DNA from: Chloroflexota bacterium
Lineage (GTDB): Bacteria > Chloroflexota > Limnocylindria > P2-11E
Assembly (NCBI GenBank): GCA_005883625.1
Contig: VBDU01000065.1
Span: 1-58,087 of the forward strand
Length of the DNA: 58,087 nucleotides
Direction: 5' to 3'
Shown: positions 45,165-55,658 of the stretch, in pieces
How positions within the stretch are numbered: the first letter of the stretch is position 1
How the letters are laid out: each line of letters opens with the position of its first letter
Program-made: the position numbers and the translations under genes
The notes under the pieces: generated by a model
The model's database searches: none
Seen by the model: the letters and a program-made list of their open reading frames with translations, nothing else
Told to the model about the DNA's origin: nothing

Positions 45165-45727
45165 CGCTCATGTCGCGCAGCTGCCGGATCGCCCAGGATC
45201 AGATCGTCGCCGTGCTCGCCGGGTCGGTCGACCTGCGCGACCGCCGGGCGCTCGATGCGCACGCCGCGCGCTGCTACCGCTGCGCCGACGCGCTTCGCGA
45301 CGCGGTCGCGACCCACGTCGCGCTCGGCCGCGCGTTCGCCCCGCTTCGCGCCGCGCACACCCTCGTCGCCCCCGGTCGCGTCCGCCTGGCGCTCCGGCCG
45401 GCCCCCGCGAGCCCCTTCGCCCCGCTCTTCGGTCTCGCCACGCGCCTCGCGGAGGGGACGGTCGCGCTCGGCGTGTCCGCGTTCATCCTGTCGAGCGCCG
45501 TGGCCGGCATGGCGCCCGGCGAGCCCGCGCCCGCCCCCGCGGAACAGAGCGACGGCGTCGCCGTACACGTAAGCCGCAGCTTCGACGACACCCAGTTCTT
45601 CTACCGCTGGGTACGGATCGGCCGCTACGCCCCGATCAACGATCTCCTCGATCCGTCGATCGGCATCCCGCGCGGCGCCGACGATGCGGACACGCCGGAG
45701 CCGGTAAGAGAAAGCGCGCTCCGCTAG
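45161..45727 (+). CDS. Zinc-finger anti-sigma factor-like membrane protein
   Basis: The 188-residue protein has an N-terminal putative zinc finger of the HxxxCxxC type (AHAARCYRCADAL, about residues 36-48) and one hydrophobic helix (about residues 105-125), followed by an external tail. The arrangement and the ATGA overlap with the ECF sigma gene mark it as the cognate anti-sigma. It releases sigma on an unidentified envelope signal. Confidence 0.85.
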   Translation: MTLMSRSCRIAQDQIVAVLAGSVDLRDRRALDAHAARCYRCADALRDAVATHVALGRAFAPLRAAHTLVAPGRVRLALRPAPASPFAPLFGLATRLAEGTVALGVSAFILSSAVAGMAPGEPAPAPAEQSDGVAVHVSRSFDDTQFFYRWVRIGRYAPINDLLDPSIGIPRGADDADTPEPVRESALR

Positions 45728-45737
45728 GAGCCCCGGC

Positions 45738-47315
45738 ACGGTCCGCGCGTCGCTCGCGTGCCTGCTGCTGGCGACGGCGGCGCTCGTCGCCTGCGCGTCG
45801 CCCGCGCCGGAGCGGCGCGACGTCGTCGTGGGCATCGTCGGCGAGCCCGCCTCGGTCTTCGCGGACGACCCGTTCGCGCGCCTCGTCGCAGCCGCCGTGA
45901 CCGAGCAGCTCGTCCGCCGCGACGCGCGTGGCGACCTCGTTCCCCGGCTCGCCATGACCGTGCCGACGCTCGAGAACGGCGCGGCGCGGGTGGAGCACGA
46001 CGCGACCGCGCCGGACGGACGCCTCGTCGCCGACTTCCGCCTGCGGTCGGGGCTGCGCTGGCAGGACGGGGAGCCCATCACCGCGGCCGACGTGTTCTTC
46101 GCGTTCGCACAGGAGCGCCTCGCGCCGGCCGGCAGCGAGGCGCGCTGGATCGCCGATCACGTCGAGCGCGTCGAGGTCACCGGCGAACGCGACGTCCGCT
46201 TCGCCTACCGCGCGGGAGAGCGCTGGGCCGATTACCCGCTCGCTGCGCGCGTCCTGCCGCGGCACGTCCTCGCGGCCGCCGACGCCGGCGCGCGCGCGAA
46301 GTTCGCGCGAGAACCCGTTCACGCCGGGCCCTTCGCGGTCGCGGCGTGGATCCCGGGTTTCGGGGTGACGCTATCGGCGTTCAAGGATCACGTGCTCGGT
46401 CCTCCCGCGCTCGGCCGCATCGAGATCCGGTTCCTCTCCGATCGTCGCGCCGTTCTCGACGCCCTCCGGCACGGCGAGATCGACGTTGCCCCGTCGCCCG
46501 CACTCGAAGCCGATCTCTCGCGCACGCTCGATCGCATCGCCGACGGGACCGAGCGGACCGGTCTGCAGGCGTACTACACGCCGAGCGAGGCGCTCGACGT
46601 GCTCCGTTTCGGCGGCTCGCGCTTCGCCGACGCGCGCGCGCGCCGCGCGGTCGAGCTCACCATCGATCGACAGGGGATCGTCGACGACGTGTTCGCGGGA
46701 CGCGCCCGCATCCCGGCCTCGTACCTCGTCCCGCCGCTCTGGGCCGCGGCGGAGAACACGCCACCGGCGCGACCCGATCGTGACGCCGCACGGGCGCTGC
46801 TTGCGGCCGCGGGTTTTGCTCGCGGGAACTTCGGGATCCTCGAGCGCGGCGGCGAGCGCATGACCGTGGCGCTCCTCGTCGCCTCCGGCTCGGTCGGCCG
46901 GACCGATGCGGCGCGCCGTGTCGCGGGCGACCTCGCCGCCGTCGGCATCGCCGCGGAGGTCCGCGAGCGGCCCATCGCCGATGTCCTCGGCCTCGTCGCG
47001 CGCGGCGAGTTCGACCTCGCGCTCATGCCTCAGCGCGCCGACGACCCGGACGTCGCCACAGAGGTCTACCGAGGGCTCGCTGGGCCGTGGTTCGACGCCC
47101 TCGCGGCGGCCGTCCGGAGCACCGCCGACCGCGGCGAGAAGCGCTCGCTCTACGCCGAGATGCAGCGCGTCTGGAGCAGCGAGCTGCCGGCCCTTCCGCT
47201 GTACCAGCATCTCCAGGTGGACGTGGCGCCGCGGGCACTGACGGGGGTCCAGCCATCGCCGGCCGGGGACGCGCTCACATGGAGCGCGCGCGACTGGCGT
47301 TTCGCGGCTCCCTGA
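45738..47315 (+). CDS. Family 5 extracellular substrate-binding lipoprotein with ACG start
   Basis: Binding component of a peptide/nickel-type ABC importer. From 45738 the frame reads VRASLACLLLATAALVAC, a complete lipoprotein signal (lipobox LVAC), then DVVVGIVGEPASVFADDPFARLVAAAVTEQL and the family core FRLRSGLRWQDGEPITAADVFFAF. There is no ATG/GTG/TTG between TAA 45705 and GTG 45828; the only sensible start is ACG 45738, preceded by AGGAG at 45726-45730 with 7-nt spacing. Starting at 45828 would remove the signal. It directly follows the anti-sigma gene. The substrate is unknown. About 526 residues. Confidence 0.88.
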   Translation, partial: TVRASLACLLLATAALVACASPAPERRDVVVGIVGEPASVFADDPFARLVAAAVTEQLVRRDARGDLVPRLAMTVPTLENGAARVEHDATAPDGRLVADFRLRSGLRWQDGEPITAADVFFAFAQERLAPAGSEARWIADHVERVEVTGERDVRFAYRAGERWADYPLAARVLPRHVLAAADAGARAKFAREPVHAGPFAVAAWIPGFGVTLSAFKDHVLGPPALGRIEIRFLSDRRAVLDALRHGEIDVAPSPALEADLSRTLDRIADGTERTGLQAYYTPSEALDVLRFGGSRFADARARRAVELTIDRQGIVDDVFAGRARIPASYLVPPLWAAAENTPPARPDRDAARALLAAAGFARGNFGILERGGERMTVALLVASGSVGRTDAARRVAGDLAAVGIAAEVRERPIADVLGLVARGEFDLALMPQRADDPDVATEVYRGLAGPWFDALAAAVRSTADRGEKRSLYAEMQRVWSSELPALPLYQHLQVDVAPRALTGVQPSPAGDALTWSARDWRFAAP

Positions 47316-47370
47316 ACCTTGCCGCAGCGCTACCGGTAGGGGTCGGAAAGGGTTCATCGTGCGCTGTCGA

Positions 47371-47400
47371 TTGACGCTGCGTGCGAGCGGACCTCAGAAT
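47371..47400 (+). promoter_or_regulatory. Promoter of the peptide ABC operon
   Basis: TTGACG (47371-47376), an 18-bp spacer and CAGAAT (47395-47400) form a good sigma70-type promoter, about 120 nt upstream of the ATG at 47530. Confidence 0.55.
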
Positions 47401-47416
47401 GACACGGTCCGCTCGC
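47383..47416. promoter_or_regulatory. Perfect 11-bp inverted repeat overlapping the promoter
   Basis: GCGAGCGGACC (47383-47393) and GGTCCGCTCGC (47406-47416) flank 12 bp that include the -10 box. The position suits a repressor operator. A further 6-bp hairpin (47421-47426 with 47431-47436) follows in the leader. Confidence 0.55.
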
Positions 47417-47529
47417 TCCGCTGGCCGCCCGGCCAGCAGCGGGCGCCGTCAAAGGGAGGCGGGACACCCCTGTTCCTGGACCACGCAGCTTCACACGGAC
47501 GCGACCAAAGAACAGCGAGGAGGAAGTGC

Positions 47530-49215
47530 ATGCAACGCAGAGGCGGTATCTGGTCCGTCCTGGCGCTGCTCGTGATCGCTGGGCTTCTTGCCACGGCGTG
47601 CACGCAGCCGGGTCAGCAGGGCGGCCCGCAAGCGGGGGCGGCGGACCCGAACGGCGAGCTGACCACGAACACCGGTTCCGAGCCGGACACCATCGACCCG
47701 CAGAAGGAATCGTTCGTCAACGAGGTCGCCCAGACCATGATGGTCTTCGAGGGCCTCATGCGGCTCGACGCGAAGACCCTCAAGCCGATCCCGGGCTCGG
47801 CGGCGAAGGACCCCGACGTCTCGTCCGACGGCCTCAAGTACACGTTCACGCTCCGTGACATGAAGTACTCGGACGGCCAGCCCGTGACTGCGAAGGACTT
47901 CGCCTACGGCTTCACGCGCCTGTGCGACCCGGCCGTCGAGGGCCAGTACTCGTTCACCGGCTACGTCATCGTCGGGTGCGAGGCGTGGAACAACATGGAC
48001 ACGAAGAAGGCGACGAAGGCGGAACTCGACGCCGCGAAGGGCAAGCTCGGCATCAAGGTCGTCAACGACAAGACGATCGAGTTCACCCTCACCGAGCCCG
48101 CTCCCTATTTCAAGGCGATCGCCGCCACCTGGGTCGGCGTTCCTTCTCGCCAGGACATGGTCGAGAAGGGCGGCGACAAGTGGACCGAGCCGGCGACGTT
48201 CATCGGCAACGGTCCCTTCAAGCTGACCGAATGGAAGCACAACGAGAAGCTCGTCTTCGAGCGCAACGACAGCTACAAAGATCCGCAGACGGGCGGCGCC
48301 GCCAAGCTGAAGCGGTGGACCAAGGTCATGATCAACGAAGGCGCCGTCGCCTTCGCCGCGTATCGCAACAACGAGCTGGACGCCGTCGGCGTCGCCGCCG
48401 AGGACCTCCGCACGGTCGATGGCGACGCGGACCTGAAGGCCCAGGTCGTCGACGTGCCCGGCTCGTGCACGTCGTACTACGGCTTCAACACAGCGCGCGC
48501 GCCGTTCACCGACGTGAAGGTCCGTCAGGCGTTCGCCAAGTCGTTCGACCGCGACGCGTTCATCAAGGACGTCATCAAGATCGGCGCGTCGGCAACGTCC
48601 TTCATCCCGCCGGGCCGTCCCGGCTATGACAAGGACGACACGTTCCAGAAGTACGACGTCACCATGGCGAAGTCGCTTCTCGCATCGTCGAGCTTCGCCG
48701 GCAAGCCCGAGCTCAGCACCATCAAGTTCACGTACCGCACCTCGGCGCGGACCAAGACGCGCGTCGAGTGGGTCCAGCAGCAGTGGAAGACCAATCTCGG
48801 CATCGAGGTCGCGCTCGACCCTGTCGACGCGACGACCTTCTCGCAGCTCGTGAAGAAGGCCGAGACGACGCCGCAGCTCTTCGCCCTCGGCTGGTGCGAG
48901 GACTACCCGGACCAGCAGGACTGGCTGACGACGGTGTTCCACTCGTCCTCGACCGTCACGCGGACGGGCTACAAGAACCCGCAGTTCGACAAGCTCGTGA
49001 AGGACGCGGACAAGGAGCCCGACCCCAAGAAGCGTGACGACCTCTACGTCCAGGCCTCGCGCCTCCTGAGCCAGGACGCGCCGGTCGCGTTCTACGTCTA
49101 CAGCGCGACGAAGTACCTACGGAAGCCGTGGTTCAAGGGAGTGACCGACTCCTCACTCGACTTCGAGATCGGGATCTTCCGCATCGTCGACATCTTCGTC
49201 ACGAAGAAGAGCTAA
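47530..49215 (+). CDS. Family 5 substrate-binding lipoprotein of a peptide ABC importer
   Basis: The 561-residue binding protein starts at ATG 47530 with a strong Shine-Dalgarno (aggaggaag). Signal sequence MQRRGGIWSVLALLVIAGLLATAC ends at a lipobox Cys. The mature part has TGSEPDTIDPQ, the family hallmark LRDMKYSDGQPVTAKDFAYGFTRLCDP and TFIGNGPFKLTEWKHNEKLVFERNDSY. OppA/DppA-like; ligands are probably oligopeptides. It precedes permease and ATPase genes and ends at a hairpin terminator, which should give excess binding protein. Confidence 0.93.
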   Translation: MQRRGGIWSVLALLVIAGLLATACTQPGQQGGPQAGAADPNGELTTNTGSEPDTIDPQKESFVNEVAQTMMVFEGLMRLDAKTLKPIPGSAAKDPDVSSDGLKYTFTLRDMKYSDGQPVTAKDFAYGFTRLCDPAVEGQYSFTGYVIVGCEAWNNMDTKKATKAELDAAKGKLGIKVVNDKTIEFTLTEPAPYFKAIAATWVGVPSRQDMVEKGGDKWTEPATFIGNGPFKLTEWKHNEKLVFERNDSYKDPQTGGAAKLKRWTKVMINEGAVAFAAYRNNELDAVGVAAEDLRTVDGDADLKAQVVDVPGSCTSYYGFNTARAPFTDVKVRQAFAKSFDRDAFIKDVIKIGASATSFIPPGRPGYDKDDTFQKYDVTMAKSLLASSSFAGKPELSTIKFTYRTSARTKTRVEWVQQQWKTNLGIEVALDPVDATTFSQLVKKAETTPQLFALGWCEDYPDQQDWLTTVFHSSSTVTRTGYKNPQFDKLVKDADKEPDPKKRDDLYVQASRLLSQDAPVAFYVYSATKYLRKPWFKGVTDSSLDFEIGIFRIVDIFVTKKS

Positions 49216-49236
49216 CGACCGTTCGCAACGCCTTGA

Positions 49237-49265
49237 GAGAGGCCGGCTGCACGAGCCGGCCTCTC
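49237..49265 (+). terminator. Rho-independent terminator after the binding-protein gene
   Basis: A perfect 12-bp stem (49237-49248 with 49254-49265), 5-nt loop, followed by TTCATT, 21 nt after the stop. Likely lets most transcripts end after the binding-protein gene. Confidence 0.8.
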
Positions 49266-49297
49266 TTCATTACCGAACGACCTCGAATGTAACGCGG

Positions 49298-49305
49298 TAT
49301 ACACT
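49298..49305 (+). promoter_or_regulatory. Putative -10 for the permease operon
   Basis: TATACACT (49298-49305) lies about 40 nt before the permease ATG. A good -35 is not visible. Confidence 0.4.
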
Positions 49306-49343
49306 CGCGAGAAGGCACGAGACGGAGGGATGACCGCGGCAGG

Positions 49344-50273
49344 ATGCTGAAATACACGATCCGGCGACTGCTGCTGCTCATCCCGACCCTGTTCTTTGTC
49401 GCCCTCATCGTCTTCTCGCTGGCGCACGCCGCGCCGGGCTCCCCCTTCGATGCGAAGAGCAACGAGAACAAGCCGCTACCGCAGGCGACCATCGAGCGGC
49501 TCAATCACCTCTACGGCATCGACAAGCCGGTGTGGGAGCAATTCGCCCTCTATCTGAGCAATGCGATCCGGTTCGACTTCGGATCGAGCTTCGTCCGCGA
49601 CAGGCCGGTCATCGAGATCATCGGCCAGGGCTTTCCCTATAGCGCCCAGCTCGGCGTCCAGGCGCTCCTGGTCGCCCTCATGTTCTCGCTGCCTCTGGGC
49701 GTGATCAGCGCGCTCCGCCAGAACTCCATCGTCGACTACGCCAGCCTGCTGTTTGCGACGGTCGGCACGACCATTCCGTCGTTCGTCATCGGGATCTTCG
49801 CCATCTACATCTTCGGGGTGACGCTCCACCTGCTGCCGTTCGTCGGCTGGAGCACGCCATCGCACTGGATACTGCCGACCGCGATCCTGTCCCTCGGCGC
49901 GATGGCGTTCCTCACGCGCATCACGCGCGCGAGCATGCTGGAGGCGATCCGCCAGGACTACGTGCGAACAGCTCGGAGCAAGGGCCTTGGCGAGCAGGTG
50001 GTCATCGTCGCCCACGTCATGAAGAACGCGATGATCCCCGTCGTGACGATCGTCGGCCCGGCGACGGCCGGGCTCATCACGGGGTCGATCATCATCGAGG
50101 GTCTCTTCAGCATCCCGGGGATCGGGCGTCTCTTCCTCACGAGCATCATCCAGCGCGACTATCCACTCATCATGGGCACGTACATGCTGTACGCCGTCCT
50201 CATCGCCGTCGCGAATCTTGTCGTTGATCTTACGTATGGCATCGTCGACCCGCGCATCAGGTTCGACCGCTGA
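49344..50273 (+). CDS. ABC transporter permease, DppB/OppB family
   Basis: The 309-residue inner-membrane permease has the N-terminal helix of the family (KYTIRRLLLLIPTLFFVALIVFSLAH), APGSPFD, and six helices in total with the EAA loop near YVRTARSKGLGEQVVIVAHVMKNAMIPVVT. ATG 49344; the stop overlaps the next gene by one base. Partner of the permease at 50273. Confidence 0.95.
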   Translation: MLKYTIRRLLLLIPTLFFVALIVFSLAHAAPGSPFDAKSNENKPLPQATIERLNHLYGIDKPVWEQFALYLSNAIRFDFGSSFVRDRPVIEIIGQGFPYSAQLGVQALLVALMFSLPLGVISALRQNSIVDYASLLFATVGTTIPSFVIGIFAIYIFGVTLHLLPFVGWSTPSHWILPTAILSLGAMAFLTRITRASMLEAIRQDYVRTARSKGLGEQVVIVAHVMKNAMIPVVTIVGPATAGLITGSIIIEGLFSIPGIGRLFLTSIIQRDYPLIMGTYMLYAVLIAVANLVVDLTYGIVDPRIRFDR

Positions 50274-51229
50274 TGGCGACGATCACCACTTCGCCCGGCC
50301 AGACGCGTGCGTTGGAGCTCAACATCCTCGCGCGGAAGCAGCGCTCGCTGTGGCGGGACGCCTGGTTCCGGCTGCGCCGCAACAAGGCCGCGATGGTCGG
50401 GCTCGGCGTCGTGGCCGTCTTCGTGGTGATCGCGATCCTCGCTCCCTTCCTCGCGCCACGCGACCCGATCCAACAGACGACGGCGAACGCCCTCGCCGAT
50501 CCGTTCTGGGGCAGCCCGCAGTACACAAATCCGGAGTACCCGCTGGGGAGCGATCAGCTCGGACGCGACATCCTCAGCCGGCTCATCTGGTCGACGCGGG
50601 TCTCGTTGTGGGTGGGCTTTATCCCGGTCTCGCTGATCTTCCTGATCGGCGTCAGCGTCGGGATGCTCGCCGGCTACAACGGCGGTTGGGTCGACAACCT
50701 GCTCATGCGCATCACCGACGTGATCTACGCGTTCCCCGACCTGCTCTTCCTCTTCATCATCATGGCGATGCTGCGGAACACCGCGGCCGGCAATCTCGGC
50801 GGAGGCCTCGTGCTCATGTTCGTCGCCATCGCCCTGGTGAACTGGGTCGGCATGGCGCGGCTGGTCCGCGGCCAGGTGCTCTCCTTGAAGGAACGCGAGT
50901 TCATCGAGGCCGCGCGTGCGATCGGTGCCAAGCCGCGGCGCATCATGGTCCGGCACCTCTTTCCGAACGTGCTCGCGCCCGTCATCGTCTCCGTCGCGTT
51001 CGGCATCCCTAGCGCGATGCTCGCCGAGGCGACGCTCTCGTTCTTCGGTATCGGGATCAAGCCACCGACGCCGACCTGGGGCGTGATGATCAACGAGGGA
51101 TTCGTGGTCTTCTCGACCACGCCCTGGCCGGTCCTGCTTCCAGCGCTCTGCATCTCGATCGTCATGCTGGCCTTCACCTTCGTCGGCGACGGCCTTCGCG
51201 ACGCGCTCGACCCGCGGATGAAGACCTAG
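50273..51229 (+). CDS. ABC transporter permease, DppC/OppC family
   Basis: The 318-residue permease begins with a cytoplasmic segment (RSLWRDAWFRLRRNKAAMVGLGVVAVFVVIAILAPFLAPRDP) and has LGSDQLGRDILSRLIWSTRVSLWVG, an EAA loop FIEAARAIGAKPRRIMVRHLFPNVLAPVIV and the late GLGIKPPTPTWG motif as GIGIKPPTPTWG. Overlaps the DppB-type gene. The ATPases are 46 nt downstream. Confidence 0.95.
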   Translation: MATITTSPGQTRALELNILARKQRSLWRDAWFRLRRNKAAMVGLGVVAVFVVIAILAPFLAPRDPIQQTTANALADPFWGSPQYTNPEYPLGSDQLGRDILSRLIWSTRVSLWVGFIPVSLIFLIGVSVGMLAGYNGGWVDNLLMRITDVIYAFPDLLFLFIIMAMLRNTAAGNLGGGLVLMFVAIALVNWVGMARLVRGQVLSLKEREFIEAARAIGAKPRRIMVRHLFPNVLAPVIVSVAFGIPSAMLAEATLSFFGIGIKPPTPTWGVMINEGFVVFSTTPWPVLLPALCISIVMLAFTFVGDGLRDALDPRMKT

Positions 51230-51240
51230 GCATTGCCCGG

Positions 51241-51246
51241 TAGACT
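51241..51246 (+). promoter_or_regulatory. Possible -10 box before the DppD-type gene
   Basis: TAGACT, 29 nt before GTG 51276, with the same hexamer before the binding-protein gene at 53799. A purine-rich Shine-Dalgarno (ggaagggga) follows. Weak evidence. Confidence 0.3.
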
Positions 51247-51275
51247 CTGCGGCCTTCGACGGGAAGGGGAGGGGC

Positions 51276-52400
<1,125 letters not shown>

Positions 52401-52415
52401 GCGTGAGGTGATGAG

Positions 52416-53456
<1,041 letters not shown>

Positions 53457-53489
53457 CCACGCCTGCGGCGCGGCAGACGCGCCCTTCCT

Positions 53490-53553
53490 GCTCAAGCACC
53501 TCGCTCAGGCAGCCTCGCTGCCTGACCTCGGTGCGGCGCTCAAGGCTGGTGGA
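53490..53553 (+). repeat. Direct repeat unit, copy 1
   Basis: Contains the blocks GCTCAAGCACCTCGCTCAGG and GCTCAAGGCTGGTGGA, both present again from 53622 to 53686 at 132-133 bp spacing with a few substitutions between. Confidence 0.6.
53505..53525 (+). terminator. Stem-loop within the repeat, downstream of the DppF-type gene
   Basis: A perfect 9-bp stem (53505-53513 with 53517-53525), 3-nt loop, 49 nt after the stop codon. No T tract. The second repeat copy preserves only part of the stem. Confidence 0.4.
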
Positions 53554-53621
53554 CGGCGTCTCGGTCGGAATGAATCCTCCTTCGGCGCCGTCGTTCAACG
53601 CCTCGCTGCGCTCGGCATCCC

Positions 53622-53686
53622 GCTCAAGCACCTCGCTCAGGCAGCCTCGCTGCTTAGCCTCGCCGGCCGGGCTCAAGGCTGGTGGA
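53622..53686 (+). repeat. Direct repeat unit, copy 2
   Basis: Second copy of the unit at 53490-53553; the two anchor blocks are identical and the middle differs at several bases. Confidence 0.6.
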
Positions 53687-53798
53687 TTCGCTTCTCGCGG
53701 ATGAACCGCTCGTCGCTCAGTCCTGCTTCTGAACCAGAATCTCGGCGCTGCCGTACTTCGCAACGAGGGGGTCGAGGTCGCGCGGCTGCGTGCCGCCC

Positions 53799-53804
53799 TA
53801 GACT
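53799..53804 (+). promoter_or_regulatory. Possible -10 box before the second binding-protein gene
   Basis: TAGACT, 36 nt before ATG 53841, followed by a Shine-Dalgarno (aaggag, 53825-53830). No -35 is clear. Confidence 0.3.
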
Positions 53805-53840
53805 CTGACCCGCACGGAGAGCGAAAGGAGCGAGTGGGGC

Positions 53841-55592
53841 ATGCACCGATTCGCGCGCACGACGTCTCGCCTCATCGCAGGTATCGCGGTCGCATCGATC
53901 GTCGCGACGGCCTGCGCGGGCCAACCGGGCGGAGGCCCTGAGCCCGCGGCCTCTGCGGAGACGCCCCAGAAGGGCGGCCGCATCATCGAGGGCTCGTTCG
54001 CCGACATCAAGACGCTCAACCCCATGCTCACCAACGACGTTCCTTCGTCGAACGTGACCGGCCGGATCTACGAGCCGCTCTATCTTCCGGACCCAAAGAC
54101 GGGTGAGGTGAAGCCGAACCTCGGCAAATGGACGATCTCCTCTGATGGGCTCACCTACAACTGGGAGATCGACGCGAACGCCAGCTGGTCCGATGGAAAG
54201 CCGATCACCGGGGAGGACTACCTCACCGACGTGAAGGCCATCGCCCGCAGCAAGGCCACGGTCCGCAAGAGCAATTACGAGCTCATCGAGGGCTTCAACG
54301 ACTACTGCGTCGGTCCGGCGACGTGCAAGGGCACCGCGACCGCGATCTCGGGCATCCAGGTCGACAAGTCGAATCCCAAGAAGTTCAGCGTGAAGTTCAC
54401 GAAGGCCTTCTGCCCGGCGCTCGTGAACGCGTTCGGGACGACCGCGGGGCCGCTGCCGACGCACATCTTCGGCAAGTACACCGTCGACAACGATCCGACG
54501 AAGAACATCGACGCGGCGCCTGAGAACACGGCGCCCACGGTCGCCAGCGGCCCATTCAAGTTCAAGGAGTGGCGCAAGGGCGACCAGGTCATCCTCGAGC
54601 GGAACGACACCTACTGGAAGGGGCCCGCGTTCGCCGACCAGTACATCTTCAAGGTCGTCGCCGACTCCACCGTTCTCGCCGCGCAGCTGAAGACGGGCGA
54701 GATCAACTACGGCACGATCGAGGCGAAGGACTTTGACGACATCGCGCGACAGGAGAACCTGAAGATCAGCGAGTACCAGAACCTCGGGTACACCTACATC
54801 GGCTGGAACACCAAGAGCGCGGGCGCGCCGGCGCTCGCCGACAAGCGCGTGCGCCAGGCGCTCGCGTACGGCCTCGACATGGACCTGGTGGTCAAGCAGA
54901 TCCTCTTCGGGCACGGCACGAAGATGGTCCAGCACCACCCGCCGGTCTCGTGGGCCGCACCGGACCCCAAGACCCTCAATCAGTACCCGCTCGACAAGGC
55001 GAAGGCAGAGGACCTCATCAAGCAGGCGGGCTACGCCAAGGGGTCCGACGGGTTCTACGCCAAGGAAGGCAAGACGCTCGAGTTCTCGATCGTCGCGAAC
55101 TCGGGCAACAAGGTCCGCGAAACGCTGCTCCAGGTCGCGACGGAGCAGTACAAGGGCATCGGCGTCAAGGTGAACCCAAAGCTCGAGGCCTTCGAGACCA
55201 TGGTCGACAAGCTCACGAACGGGAACCAGGAGATCCAGGGCTGGATCATCGGCTGGTCGCTTGGCATCGAGCCCGACCCGTACGGCATCTGGCACTCGAG
55301 CCAGATCCCCGACCCGGCGAAGAAGACGACGGGCTTCAACTTCGGCGCGTTCACCGCTCCAGGCTTCGACAAGGCCATGGAGGACGGTCGTTCCCCGGCG
55401 AATGGCGACTGCAGCCAGGCGGCGCGGAAGAAGAACTACGAGACCTTCAACAAGACCCTGAACGACGAGCAGCCGTACAACTTCGGCTTCTCCGACAACC
55501 GGATCGCCGTCACGCCCAAGAGCATGCGCAACTTCGATCCGGGTCCCTTCTCGACCTACTGGAACATCGAGAAGTGGTGGTTCAAGCAGTAG
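53841..55592 (+). CDS. Family 5 substrate-binding lipoprotein of a second peptide ABC importer
   Basis: The 583-residue binding protein has a signal with lipobox (IAVASIVATAC) near residue 25, then a Gly/Pro-rich linker, TPQKGGRIIEGSFADIKTLNPMLTND, WEIDANASWSDGKPITGEDYL and SGPFKFKEWRKGDQVILERNDTYWKGP. ATG 53841. It is divergent in sequence from the protein at 47530 and is followed by its own permease pair. Ligand unknown. Confidence 0.93.
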   Translation: MHRFARTTSRLIAGIAVASIVATACAGQPGGGPEPAASAETPQKGGRIIEGSFADIKTLNPMLTNDVPSSNVTGRIYEPLYLPDPKTGEVKPNLGKWTISSDGLTYNWEIDANASWSDGKPITGEDYLTDVKAIARSKATVRKSNYELIEGFNDYCVGPATCKGTATAISGIQVDKSNPKKFSVKFTKAFCPALVNAFGTTAGPLPTHIFGKYTVDNDPTKNIDAAPENTAPTVASGPFKFKEWRKGDQVILERNDTYWKGPAFADQYIFKVVADSTVLAAQLKTGEINYGTIEAKDFDDIARQENLKISEYQNLGYTYIGWNTKSAGAPALADKRVRQALAYGLDMDLVVKQILFGHGTKMVQHHPPVSWAAPDPKTLNQYPLDKAKAEDLIKQAGYAKGSDGFYAKEGKTLEFSIVANSGNKVRETLLQVATEQYKGIGVKVNPKLEAFETMVDKLTNGNQEIQGWIIGWSLGIEPDPYGIWHSSQIPDPAKKTTGFNFGAFTAPGFDKAMEDGRSPANGDCSQAARKKNYETFNKTLNDEQPYNFGFSDNRIAVTPKSMRNFDPGPFSTYWNIEKWWFKQ

Positions 55593-55608
55593 CCGCGTAA
55601 CGCGATGC

Positions 55609-55636
55609 GGCGGGGCGTCCGCGAGGGCGCCCCGCC
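55609..55636 (+). terminator. GC-rich stem-loop between binding protein and permease
   Basis: A 9-bp perfect stem (55609-55617 with 55628-55636), 10-nt loop, 16 nt after the stop. There is no T tract. The likely effect is partial termination or RNA processing that raises binding-protein levels over permease. Confidence 0.5.
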
Positions 55637-55658
55637 ACGGCGTTCCTGGAGGACCGCG

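Larger units (their letters stand above)
53457..53840. other. 384-bp intergenic region with an imperfect direct repeat
   Basis: No gene is convincing; a plus-strand ORF (53360-53704) merely reads through the repeats. The region holds two copies of a 64-70-bp unit spaced 132-133 bp apart, a hairpin and a promoter-like TAGACT before the next gene. Confidence 0.5.

Noticed and set aside
49330..49350. Six-codon leader ORF overlapping the permease start
   Set aside because: The GGAGGG directly abuts its ATG, leaving no spacing for initiation, so it is probably chance.
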